Positions 16,725 to 24,852 of a stretch of DNA of 46,928 nt are shown here, piece after piece. The notes below the pieces were generated by a model. The model was not told the origin of the DNA. It saw only the letters and a list, made by a program, of their open reading frames with translations, and did no database searches. Position 1 is the stretch's first letter. Each line of letters starts with the position of its first letter. The translations under genes were made by a program, and so were the position numbers. The stretch is from Treponemataceae bacterium (GTDB lineage Bacteria > Spirochaetota > Spirochaetia > Treponematales > Treponemataceae). The stretch lies in assembly GCA_024402495.1 (NCBI GenBank), contig JAKSTR010000012.1:1-46928 (forward strand), written 5' to 3'.

Positions 16725-16775
16725 AAAAAGTGCGCATTTGCCCTTAGTCAGGCGAATATTTGTGCGCTTTTTGTT
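16725..16775 (+). terminator. Promoter-proximal terminator or attenuator
   Basis: AAAAAGTGCGCA pairs with TGTGCGCTTTTT (two G-T pairs) and the inner TTTGCC pairs with GGCGAA. T-rich sequence follows. If transcription starts at about 16719 it would stop within 60 bases unless anti-terminated. Alternatively it ends read-through from pulA. Confidence 0.6.
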
Positions 16776-16819
16776 TTTCTTTCAAATTAATTATCTTCTT
16801 TTTATAAAAAGGAAAAAAC

Positions 16820-17605
16820 ATGATAGCCGTATTTGTCAATTGTGGTGCTGTAATTTTAGGTTCAATAATAGGGCTTTTGTTCAGCAGAAAAATCAGCAAG
16901 GAATTGTCGAACATTGTGCAGGCTGGCGCCGGTGTGGTAACCATGGTAATTGGTCTGCAAATGGCGTTTACTTACAAAAGCATTATTGTATTAACCCTTT
17001 CAATAATTTTAGGCGGAATAATCGGTTCGTGGTGGGACATTGACGGAAAAATTCTGGCGCTAGGCAAGTTTCTGGAAGCCAGATTTGACAGACCGGCAAA
17101 TAAAAAACAGAACGGCACTGCAAAAACAGAAAAAGCTGAAGAAACCGCCCAGACCGGCGCCAAATCAGATGAAAAAAATGAAGCAGGCGAACCGAAATTC
17201 AATTTTGCCTACGCGTTCTTAAATTCTTCCGTACTTTTTTGCGTTGGCGCCATGGCGATTATTGGTTCTTTTAAGGCAGGAATTGATAAAGACTATACGC
17301 TGATTTACACAAAATCAATTCTGGACGGCTTTATGGCGATAGTTTTTGCCGCAGCAATGGGACCGGGAACAATTTTTTCGGCACTTTCAATTTTTGTATA
17401 TCAGGGGCTTTTAACTTTGGCTTCAACCTGGATAGAACCGCTTATAAACGAAAATATTCTTACGGAAATTTCTGCCTGCGGCGGTGCGATGATTGTTATG
17501 ATTGGAATCAACCTTTTGCAGCTTCGTCACTTAAAAACTGCAAACTATTTGCCCGGCATAATTATTGCAGCTTTGCTCGTTCCTCTTATGGCGTTATTTG
17601 CATAA
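16820..17605 (+). CDS. DUF554 family membrane protein
   Basis: A 261-residue polytopic protein of the DUF554 (YdfK/YqgA-like) family. It begins VNCGAVILGSIIGLLFSRKI and has the paired motifs AGVVTMVIGLQMAF and GAMAIIGSFKAGI typical of the family. Between the first and second membrane bundles lies a charged, low-complexity cytoplasmic loop (about residues 92-130, rich in Lys, Glu, Ala). About seven membrane segments are visible. Function is unknown for the family; a transporter role is only assumed. It starts 7 bases after an AAAAGGAAA site and is monocistronic. Confidence 0.85.
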   Translation: MIAVFVNCGAVILGSIIGLLFSRKISKELSNIVQAGAGVVTMVIGLQMAFTYKSIIVLTLSIILGGIIGSWWDIDGKILALGKFLEARFDRPANKKQNGTAKTEKAEETAQTGAKSDEKNEAGEPKFNFAYAFLNSSVLFCVGAMAIIGSFKAGIDKDYTLIYTKSILDGFMAIVFAAAMGPGTIFSALSIFVYQGLLTLASTWIEPLINENILTEISACGGAMIVMIGINLLQLRHLKTANYLPGIIIAALLVPLMALFA

Positions 17606-17650
17606 TGGTGATAAAATAAATTACTTTACATTGAAGCACAAGGGGTTTTT

Positions 17651-19492
17651 ATGTTTGTGATGGACGAAAGTAAAGAAAAAACAAAACTTACTTTTAAACA
17701 TTCAGTTTCTAACCGGATTATGGCTTGTATTGCTGTTGCGCTGCCAGTAATTGTTTTTGTAATGATTGTTACCTGCTATTTTGCAACCCGCAGCACGTTG
17801 AATAACTATTTTAAGCAGCAGCTGAAGGTAAAACAGACTATTGTTGAATTTGAAATGCAGAAAGATCAGGCACAGCTTATAAGCCTTGTCTATTCGCTTG
17901 CTGAAAATTTGGGTACAAACTGGGAACGCTTTGTTGAAAATAACGAAATTACGGCACTTTTAAACGAGCTGACTGCATCAAACGGTGCAGAAGCTTTTGC
18001 TGTCTATGACGCAGAAAGTTCGGTTATCGGTTCTGCCGGCATGAAAGAATTTGCGCCTTCTGCTGATGCCGTAAGAACGGTATTGGGCGGCGGCAATTAT
18101 GTTGATTATGTAAAAATGTCGGGCAACGTAGTTTCAGTTTGCGGTGTGCCGGTGCGCAGCAATAACCGCGTGGTTGGTGCAGTTTTTTCAATGCGCCGCA
18201 TTACAAGCGAAGAATTTTGTGCAAACATTCAGACCGTTACCGACTGTCAGTTTACCATGTTCGACAAATACACGCGTATCGTTACAACTTTGGACGGCAT
18301 GAAGGGTACAACAATCAGCGATACGGCTTTGCTTGATTTGGTAGCAAAAACCGGCGAAAGCCAGACTACGGAAGCGCTGCTTGGCAAACAGACTTGTATC
18401 TGTCTGTATTTTCCAATGCTGAATGCAAGCGGCAAACCGATTGAAGTTTTCTTTTTGGGCTTTGATATCGGCATCCGCGGAACGATAGTAAGAAAACTTA
18501 TCGGTTCGATGCTGCCAAACGCTTTTGTCCTGATGATTTTGATGGAAGCTATTATGGTTCTTGCCATTTTGAACCCGATGCTTCGCCGCCCGCTTATGAA
18601 TTTGAATGGCGCAGTTCAAAATCTTGCTTCCGGTGACGCCGATCTTTCCATGCGTCTGGAACACAAAGGCAAAACCGAATTTGCCCAGATTGCCGGAAAC
18701 ATTAACGTGTTTATTGCAACCTTGCAGGGAATTGTTCAGCAAATCCGCGATACTGCGATTAAAGTTCAGGGCGAAAGTGAACAGATTAGAATGTCTAGCC
18801 AGAGTGTTTCTACCGGCGCGGCAAGTCAGGCGGCTTCTACCGAAGAAATGTCTGCAACTATCGAAGAAATGACTTCAAATATCCGCCAGACTGCCGAAAA
18901 CGCAATGCAGACTGACCAGCTGGCAAAAACTGTTAATGCAAACAGCAAGGCTGGCGGCGAATCTGTAAGCCAGGCTGTTGATGCCATTAAGCGTATTGCA
19001 GAAAAAATTACAATTATTGAAGATATTGCAAGCCAGACAAACTTGCTGGCGTTAAATGCGGCAATTGAAGCTGCGCGTGCAGGCGAAAGCGGTAAAGGTT
19101 TTGCAGTTGTTGCAAGCGAAATTAGAAAACTTGCAGAACGCAGTCAGGCAGCCGCCGCAGAAATCAGCCAGCTTTCTTCTGAAACTGTACAGGTTGCAGA
19201 AAATGCAGACCAGATGATTTCAAAGGTTATTCCTTCTATTGAACAGACGGCTGTATTGATTGAAGAAATTGCAACTGCCGCTCGTGAACAGGACAGCGGC
19301 GCACAGCAGGTTTCTTCTGCAATTGTTTCGCTTGATACGGTTGTTCAGCAAAATGCGTCAGCTTCTGAAGAAATGGCGGCGATGGCGGCGACTTTGTCTG
19401 AAGAAGCAGAAAGGCTTGTTCAGATTCTTAGCGTATTTAACGCAGAAGAAAATGGTGACAACAAAGTAAAAGGTTATATTGAATATAATTAA
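17651..19492 (+). CDS. Methyl-accepting chemotaxis protein, canonical type
   Basis: A 613-residue chemoreceptor starting at ATG 17651 after AAGGGG. Membrane helix 1 ([20 protein letters not shown]) is followed by a periplasmic Cache-type sensing domain to about residue 275, a second helix, a HAMP domain around [20 protein letters not shown], and a long coiled-coil signalling domain. The hairpin tip matches the classical sequence: [20 protein letters not shown] then [17 protein letters not shown]. This receptor should work with an ordinary CheA/CheW complex encoded elsewhere. It makes a useful contrast with the divergent receptor at 21994. It is monocistronic and ends at a strong terminator. 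Confidence 0.93.
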   Translation: MFVMDESKEKTKLTFKHSVSNRIMACIAVALPVIVFVMIVTCYFATRSTLNNYFKQQLKVKQTIVEFEMQKDQAQLISLVYSLAENLGTNWERFVENNEITALLNELTASNGAEAFAVYDAESSVIGSAGMKEFAPSADAVRTVLGGGNYVDYVKMSGNVVSVCGVPVRSNNRVVGAVFSMRRITSEEFCANIQTVTDCQFTMFDKYTRIVTTLDGMKGTTISDTALLDLVAKTGESQTTEALLGKQTCICLYFPMLNASGKPIEVFFLGFDIGIRGTIVRKLIGSMLPNAFVLMILMEAIMVLAILNPMLRRPLMNLNGAVQNLASGDADLSMRLEHKGKTEFAQIAGNINVFIATLQGIVQQIRDTAIKVQGESEQIRMSSQSVSTGAASQAASTEEMSATIEEMTSNIRQTAENAMQTDQLAKTVNANSKAGGESVSQAVDAIKRIAEKITIIEDIASQTNLLALNAAIEAARAGESGKGFAVVASEIRKLAERSQAAAAEISQLSSETVQVAENADQMISKVIPSIEQTAVLIEEIATAAREQDSGAQQVSSAIVSLDTVVQQNASASEEMAAMAATLSEEAERLVQILSVFNAEENGDNKVKGYIEYN

Positions 19493-19516
19493 TTGCTTAA
19501 TTGCAGTTTTAGACAT

Positions 19517-19551
19517 AAAAAAAGCCGGCATGATTCATGCCGGCTTTTTTT
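19517..19551 (+). terminator. Terminator of the chemoreceptor gene
   Basis: A near-perfect palindrome: A-tract, GCCGGCATGA, a very short loop, TCATGCCGGC, T-tract. Symmetry means it could work in both directions, although EF-G ends 140 bases away. Confidence 0.9.
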
Positions 19552-19570
19552 ATGCAGAAATTTTTCTGCC

Positions 19571-19630
19571 AAACAACAACCTCACCGCAAGCAGCGAGGT
19601 TGTTGTTTTTAATAAGTAGTTGCAGTCGGG
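19571..19630 (-). repeat. Interspersed palindromic repeat, copy B
   Basis: Read on the minus strand it begins CCCGACTGCAACTACTTATT and contains ACCTCGCTGCTTGCGG, matching copy A at 1536-1597 over about 60 bases at roughly 80 percent by eye. Here the hairpin is better: AACAACCTC pairs with GAGGTTGTT around the conserved TGCTTGC loop. It lies between two converging genes. Confidence 0.65.
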
Positions 19631-19690
19631 TTTCAGAAATTGGCAAGAAACGATTCTGTTTTATCAATTCCAGAAAACTCAAAATCAGAA

Positions 19691-21748
19691 TTAATAAATG
19701 CTTCCTAATCCGCCCGGCTTAACCTGAAAGTGGCTGAATTCCATACTGAACGAAGCGCGGCCCTGTGTAACCGAACGCAGGCTGGTAGAAAAACCAAACA
19801 TTTTTGCCATTGGCGACTGGGCGTGGATAACTTCGGTAGACGGCTTGCTTTCTAGGCTTGAAATAATGCCGCCGCGCTGTGTTACCTGACTCATTGCATC
19901 GCCAACAAATTCCTTAGGACACAGAATGTCAAGATTCATGACAGGTTCCAGAAGTTCCGGGCTTGCTTTGCGGCAGGCATTGTCAAAAGCGGCAACGGCA
20001 CAGGCTTCAAAGGCAAAGGTGCTTGCTGTAAGTTCATCGTATTTTATGGCTGTAACGGTAACTTTTACGTCGGCGCACATATAGCCGTACTGAATGCCGG
20101 ATGCAAAGCTGTTCGTAATGCCGCTTTTGATTGCATCAAGAATTTCTTCTGGAATTTCTGCGGTGCGACCGGCGGCATAAATATATTCGTTGCCCTGACC
20201 GCGTTCTGCCGGTTCAACTTTGATTGTAATGCCGGCTGTATTTTCTTTGCCGCCGATAGTTTTTTCAAAGGTTTCGCTGTGTTCGGCGGTGGCGGTAATA
20301 GATTCGCGGTAAGTAACCTGCGGCGCACCGATACGGGCTTCTACCTTAAAATCGTCTTTCATACGGGTTGCAAGTACGTCAATATGCAGCTCGCCCATGC
20401 CGGAAATAATTACCTGCCCGGTTTCAGAATCTTCGCGGCTGGTAAAAGTAGGGTCTTCGCGTGAAAGAATCTGCAATGTTTCTGTAAGCTTGTCTTTTTC
20501 TGAAAGGCTTGCCGGTTCAATTGCAACGGAAATAACCGGTTCCGGAAAGTGCATGTCTTCAAGCAGAACAGGGTAGCTTTCGTTAGAAAGAGTGTCGCCG
20601 GTCTGGGCAAGTTTTAGCCCGATAAAAACGGCAATGTCGCCGGCTTCTACGCTTTCAACGGCTTCGCTTTTGTTTGAATGCATGCGCAAAATGCGGTTTA
20701 CGCGTTCGCGTTTCTTTTTGCCAACGTTGAAAACCTGTTCGCCGGTTTTAATTTTGCCTGCGTACATGCGCACGTAGCAAAGTGCGCCCATTTCGCGGTC
20801 ATATTGAATTTTGAATACCAGACCAACCGGGGCTTTTGCGTCAGGGTTGCAGCTGATTTCAATGTTTTCTTCTTTTTTGGTATGAAAAGCTGTTGCTGCC
20901 GGAACTTCGGTAGGACACGGCAAATAGTCTATAACCGCGTCAATTAAAGGCTGAACGGCACAGTTTTTGCGGGCACTTCCGCACAAAAACGGCACAATTT
21001 CGCGGTTAATTGTGCGGCGGCGAATTTCTGCTTTAATCTGTTCAATAGAAACTTCTTCGCCCATCAAATAAAGTTCTGCAAGTTCGTCGTTTCCGCCGCA
21101 AATCTCGTCCAGAAGCTTTTCGTGCCATTCTTTTGCCTGTTCCAGGCGGCTTGCGTCAATTTCGCTTTCTATGATTGTTTCGCCTTCGTCTGCCGGATCA
21201 AAGCGGTATTCTTTCATTTTCAAAAGGTCAATTACGCCTTCAAAATTGCTTTCTGCCCCAATCGGCACCTGCAAGGCAACCGGCAGCGCGCCGAATTTTT
21301 CGCGCACGTCTTCCATTGCACCAAAAAAGTCTGCGCCGATACGATCCATTTTGTTTACAAAACAGATGCGCGGAACGCGGTAAGTATCTGCCTGCCGCCA
21401 TACGGTTTCGGTTTGGGGCTGAACGCCGCCAACTGCGCACAAAACGGCAACGGCACCGTCCAAAACGCGCAAAGAACGCTCTACTTCGGCGGTAAAGTCT
21501 ACGTGACCTGGGGTGTCGATAAGGTTAATCTGGTAATCTTTCCAATATGTTGTGGTGGCGGCGCTACAAATAGTAATTCCGCGTTCCTGTTCCTGCTGCA
21601 TCCAGTCCATTGTTGCAGCACCGTCGTCAATTTCACCAATGCGGTGAATTTTTCCGGTGTAGTAAAGAATACGTTCGGAAGTTGTGGTTTTTCCGGCGTC
21701 GATGTGCGCCATAATTCCAATGTTCCGCATTTTTTGCAAATCTGGCAT
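19691..21748 (-). CDS. fusA: Elongation factor G (one of the spirochaetal EF-G paralogues)
   Basis: A 685-residue translational GTPase. The start at ATG 21748 is chosen because GGAG lies 6 bases upstream; an in-frame codon at 21766 lacks a site. GTPase motifs are AHIDAGKTT (G1), RGITI (G2), DTPGHVDF (G3) and NKMD (G4). Domains II-V follow, ending GGIISSLESKPSTEVIHAQS and VTQGRASFSMEFSHF. Full length is normal. Spirochaetes commonly have two EF-G proteins, one for translocation and one specialised in ribosome recycling, as shown in Borrelia. The gene is alone, away from the rpsL/rpsG/tuf cluster where classic fusA lies, so it may be the second paralogue. Which one it is cannot be settled here. 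Confidence 0.88.
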   Translation of the reverse strand: MPDLQKMRNIGIMAHIDAGKTTTSERILYYTGKIHRIGEIDDGAATMDWMQQEQERGITICSAATTTYWKDYQINLIDTPGHVDFTAEVERSLRVLDGAVAVLCAVGGVQPQTETVWRQADTYRVPRICFVNKMDRIGADFFGAMEDVREKFGALPVALQVPIGAESNFEGVIDLLKMKEYRFDPADEGETIIESEIDASRLEQAKEWHEKLLDEICGGNDELAELYLMGEEVSIEQIKAEIRRRTINREIVPFLCGSARKNCAVQPLIDAVIDYLPCPTEVPAATAFHTKKEENIEISCNPDAKAPVGLVFKIQYDREMGALCYVRMYAGKIKTGEQVFNVGKKKRERVNRILRMHSNKSEAVESVEAGDIAVFIGLKLAQTGDTLSNESYPVLLEDMHFPEPVISVAIEPASLSEKDKLTETLQILSREDPTFTSREDSETGQVIISGMGELHIDVLATRMKDDFKVEARIGAPQVTYRESITATAEHSETFEKTIGGKENTAGITIKVEPAERGQGNEYIYAAGRTAEIPEEILDAIKSGITNSFASGIQYGYMCADVKVTVTAIKYDELTASTFAFEACAVAAFDNACRKASPELLEPVMNLDILCPKEFVGDAMSQVTQRGGIISSLESKPSTEVIHAQSPMAKMFGFSTSLRSVTQGRASFSMEFSHFQVKPGGLGSIY

Positions 21749-21957
21749 ATTTTTCTCCAAGCGCACAAAGGCGCATAAAATTTATATTTAATAGAAGAAT
21801 ATCGAAACATTTTAGCCAAAAACAGCAGTTTACTCAACATGGCAGCCGCGCTACTGCAAGTTCGTAAAAAAATTGCCGGTTTTGGCAAAACACATCTGCT
21901 CAAATGAAAATTTCAAAAACGGTTTTAATATAAATTAACTATTTTTATATTTTTTGT
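21749..21957. other. Intergenic region between EF-G and the chemosensory operon
   Basis: The region between the divergent genes is AT-rich. I see no reading frame with a ribosome-binding site and no stable hairpin in it. Confidence 0.5.
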
Positions 21958-21986
21958 TTGCGTTTACGAATTTATGAAGTTATAAT
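21958..21986 (+). promoter_or_regulatory. Predicted leaderless promoter of the chemosensory-cyclase operon
   Basis: TTGCGT (21958-21963), 17 bases, and a consensus TATAAT (21981-21986) end seven bases before the ATG at 21994. No Shine-Dalgarno sequence is present. No flagellar sigma-28 promoter was seen. Confidence 0.65.
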
Positions 21987-21993
21987 TTTATAC

Positions 21994-23847
21994 ATGAAAC
22001 AGACCGGTAAAAATAAGAGAAACCCAATTTCTGCAACAAGCATTCTTGGTATCATGCAGTTAGTTTTGTTTGTTGTTATGGCTTTTATCATAGCCAACAA
22101 GGTTTTTGTCAGCGTTACTACCAGTGTAACGGAATCCATACAGGCAAAAGCCGAAAATCAGGCATTAACGATAGAAAAATCCTTTGCCGGTATTATTGAC
22201 ACCACAAAAGACCTTTCTTCATCAGCATCAACCATTTTCCGTGCTTCGCGGAACGAGCATAAATATCTTTTGAATACTCTTCTGTACAATGCGGTGGCAA
22301 CCGGCAATTACGAATCTGTTTGGGTTGTTACCGAACCCGGCGTTTTTGGCAAAAAACAGGGCTTTTGCTACGTAATGGATCCTGAAACCGGCAAGCCTGT
22401 AGAAGACGTTGTTCTTGGTTTTGACAGCGACTGGTATTTTTCTGGCATCAATTCTGAAAAAGCAATGATTGATGAAGACATTGACCTTGATACGATTGAC
22501 GGCGAGCAGTTTTTAATGACTTCTGCCTATTCGCGCATTCTGAATTCCCGCGGAAAGGTTATCGGTTTAGCCGGAATTGATGTAACTTTGAACAATTTAA
22601 ACCAGATGCTTAGCGGCGAAGCAATTTACAAGGGTTCAAAAATTTCGCTTCTTAATTCAAAAGGAAAAATTCTTGCAACTGACGGCGACCAGAACCTTGA
22701 TGAAGTTTTTTATCTTTATGAAAAAAATCCGGAATATTTCAATATAACGAAAGCCGACGGCGCAGTTTCTTTTCAGAACGGCGAAAATATTACCACAATT
22801 GTGCCGCTTGAATACGATGAATGCGGAAATGTATGGCACATTGTTGTTGATACGCCTGTTAAAAACGCCATTGTACCGGCTAAAAGACTGATGATTTTTA
22901 TCGTTGTCTGCTTTTTGATTTATTTGGCGCTTCTTACAGCCGGAAATACAAAAATAATTCTGTCTACGATGAAAACGCACAAAACAGAACAGCAGATTGG
23001 CGTAAAACTGGCTGAAGAAATACAGAATCTTGTGGTCTCTGCAAAGGAAACTTCGGCAACAAGCCAGGATCAGAGTGCGGCGGTAAAAGAAATTGTTGCA
23101 ACAATGGAAGACACCAACGAGCTTTCCAAAAATATTTCTGCAAAGATTGAAGACGTAAGCGCCGTTGCCGGTAAAACAACGGACGACGTAGACGACAGCA
23201 GCGGTTCGCTTAACCTGAACATGGCAAAACTTGAAGAAATTTCTGCCGCAAACAGCGACACGATTGAAGGCATTAAAAAACTTAGTACCGAGATTGACGG
23301 CATCTGGGACATTGTTACGATGATTACAAGTGTTGCCGATCAGGCAAAGATTATTGCGTTTAATGCGGAACTTGAAGCGGCAAGTGCAGGCGAAGCCGGT
23401 AAAAACTTCCATATCGTTGCTTCGGAAATCAGGCGGCTTGCAGACGGAATTATTGACAGTACCAAAGAAATTAAAGGCCGTATTTCCGGCATTCAGAATT
23501 CTTCGGATGCGCTTATTCTTGCCAGCGAAAGCGGTACTGTAAAAGTGGAAGAAGGTATTGCCGCTGCAAAAGAACTGGAAGAACGTTTTGCAAGCATTAA
23601 AAATGCCGCAGAGATTACAGAAGCTTCTGCAAAGGATATTTCCGTAATAATTCAGCAGCAAAGTGCCGCAAGCGCCCAGATTCTGGTTGCAATCAAGCAA
23701 ATTTCTGCCGGTGTTGAAAATTTTTCAATGGCAACGGAAAGCATTTCTTCAACTTCTGAAAACTTGAAGACAATTGCAGATGAATTAACCAGCAGTCAGA
23801 AGAAAAACATTATGACTGAAACTGAAAATGATAAAGCAGGTGAATGA
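21994..23847 (+). CDS. Divergent methyl-accepting chemoreceptor of the cyclase cluster
   Basis: A 617-residue receptor. Helix 1 (ILGIMQLVLFVVMAFIIANK) is followed by a large double-Cache-like sensing domain (residues about 45-290, with VWVVTEPGVFGK and IGLAGIDVTL) and helix 2 (LMIFIVVCFLIYLALLTAG). No clear HAMP domain follows. The signalling coiled coil is complete, but its tip reads QAKIIAFNAELEAASAGE then KNFHIVASEIRRLAD. The Arg of the classical EAARAGE, a receptor-trimer contact, is Ser, and the Phe position is Asp. It is therefore probably tuned to the partners encoded just downstream. Its stop overlaps the CheW start as ATGA. Ligand unknown. Confidence 0.88.
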   Translation: MKQTGKNKRNPISATSILGIMQLVLFVVMAFIIANKVFVSVTTSVTESIQAKAENQALTIEKSFAGIIDTTKDLSSSASTIFRASRNEHKYLLNTLLYNAVATGNYESVWVVTEPGVFGKKQGFCYVMDPETGKPVEDVVLGFDSDWYFSGINSEKAMIDEDIDLDTIDGEQFLMTSAYSRILNSRGKVIGLAGIDVTLNNLNQMLSGEAIYKGSKISLLNSKGKILATDGDQNLDEVFYLYEKNPEYFNITKADGAVSFQNGENITTIVPLEYDECGNVWHIVVDTPVKNAIVPAKRLMIFIVVCFLIYLALLTAGNTKIILSTMKTHKTEQQIGVKLAEEIQNLVVSAKETSATSQDQSAAVKEIVATMEDTNELSKNISAKIEDVSAVAGKTTDDVDDSSGSLNLNMAKLEEISAANSDTIEGIKKLSTEIDGIWDIVTMITSVADQAKIIAFNAELEAASAGEAGKNFHIVASEIRRLADGIIDSTKEIKGRISGIQNSSDALILASESGTVKVEEGIAAAKELEERFASIKNAAEITEASAKDISVIIQQQSAASAQILVAIKQISAGVENFSMATESISSTSENLKTIADELTSSQKKNIMTETENDKAGE

Positions 23848-24368
23848 TGAACGAAGATTTATTGAAATCAATAGAAAATACCGCACAGAAAAAAGATTCT
23901 GCGGCTCAGCAGGTTGCGGCAGAAGAAGTTAAAATTACCTGGCTGATATTTTTAATCAATGGCGTTAAATATGCTTTGCCTTCTTTTAACGTAAAAGAAA
24001 TTATCCACGACATGAATGTTTATCAGATTCCTTTTGTGCCAAATTACATAGAAGGCTTGATAAACGTTCGCGGTGAGCCATATACCGTTATTGAACCTTG
24101 CGTTCTGCTTGAAGTTGAAAAAAAAGACACAAAGCAGGGACATTCACTTTTCATTATCCTTAATATTCCTGGCGACCGGATTTGCCTGCGCATTGAAGAC
24201 GTTTTGAATTTTTACGAACTGCCGGAAAGCGGTTTAAGAATTTTGAAGCACAGCGACAATGAAAGCTTTATTTTTAAGGGAACAATCAATTTTAACGGCG
24301 AAGAAATTCCTGTAATTGAAATTAACGCCTTTGAAATGATTTTGAAAAAGGATTTGTGTGATGACTGA
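23844..24368 (+). CDS. cheW: CheW-type coupling protein
   Basis: A 174-residue protein with a short hydrophilic N-terminal tail (about 25 residues) and one CheW domain: WLIFLINGVKYALPSFNVKE, then IPFVPNYIEGLINVRGEPYT with the conserved Asn-x-Arg-Gly turn, and ILNIPGDRICLRIEDVLNF. It should link the receptor to the CheA-like protein. Two adjacent ATG codons (23844 and 23847) overlap the receptor stop; either may be used. Translation is coupled with its neighbours on both sides. CheW in this cluster looks structurally normal, in contrast to the CheA-like kinase. Confidence 0.9.
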   Translation: MMNEDLLKSIENTAQKKDSAAQQVAAEEVKITWLIFLINGVKYALPSFNVKEIIHDMNVYQIPFVPNYIEGLINVRGEPYTVIEPCVLLEVEKKDTKQGHSLFIILNIPGDRICLRIEDVLNFYELPESGLRILKHSDNESFIFKGTINFNGEEIPVIEINAFEMILKKDLCDD

Positions 24369-24852
24369 GCAGTTTACGTGCATTTCTTTTGACAAAGTGG
24401 AATTTCTGCTGCCAACTTCTTATGTTGTGGCAGGTTCCTATCTTGGCGAACATAAAGATGACAATAGTTTAATGTACGATTCTCAGGTTATTCCGCATCT
24501 GAATGTTGCTGAATACGTAAAGGAAACTTTCGGCTGTTCCGGCAAGAACAATGTAGATTCTGCGCTGATATTTTGTGCAAAAGACTGGAATCTTAGCGTA
24601 ATTGAAAAAATCGAAAAGAAAACGCTGGTAAATATGCCGCGAAGCGGTCTTTTTGCGCTTTCTTTTAGTGCCGGTTATATAAGCCGCTTTGTAGATACCG
24701 AAAATCTGTATCTGTTTTCGGGCTGCAAGCGTGATTTTTTGTTTAATCACGGTATCAGTGCCGTTTCGTTTTACGAAGATAAGGTGCAGTATTTGCTGAA
24801 TATAGACATGCTGATTGCGCAATTTCTGAAAGAGGTAGGTGGGATAAAATAA
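24361..24852 (+). CDS. Divergent CheW-like protein
   Basis: A 163-residue protein starting at ATG 24361, overlapping the end of cheW by 8 bases. It opens with FTCISFDKVEFLLPTSYVV and continues with SQVIPHLNVAEYV, which resemble the first strands of a CheW fold (a beta strand with LP, then VIPxxN/D), and it ends DKVQYLLNIDMLIAQFL, like the last CheW strand. The Asn-x-Arg-Gly turn is absent and overall similarity is weak, so the CheW assignment rests on length, strand pattern and position. It may be a second coupling or array-capping protein specific to this cluster. Otherwise the family is not recognised. Confidence 0.5.
   Translation: MTEQFTCISFDKVEFLLPTSYVVAGSYLGEHKDDNSLMYDSQVIPHLNVAEYVKETFGCSGKNNVDSALIFCAKDWNLSVIEKIEKKTLVNMPRSGLFALSFSAGYISRFVDTENLYLFSGCKRDFLFNHGISAVSFYEDKVQYLLNIDMLIAQFLKEVGGIK

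Larger units (their letters stand above)
16494..16819. other. AT-rich intergenic region with promoter and attenuator-like hairpin
   Basis: This 326-base gap between pulA and the DUF554 gene has no convincing coding sequence; the open frames in it are rich in Lys/Phe/Cys codons and lack ribosome-binding sites. It contains a well-spaced promoter (16684-16712) followed immediately by a terminator-like hairpin (16725-16775). No hairpin close to the pulA stop was found. Confidence 0.6.

Noticed and set aside
16530-17043. Small plus-strand frames in the gap before the DUF554 gene
   Set aside because: They lack ribosome-binding sites, are Lys/Phe/Cys-rich translations of AT-rich DNA, and run through the predicted hairpin and into the DUF554 gene in another frame.
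22657-23700. A 347-codon minus-strand frame opposite the divergent MCP
   Set aside because: Composition is rich in Cys, Phe and Asn with no domain, typical of the complement of a biased coding strand. The plus-strand MCP is clearly real.
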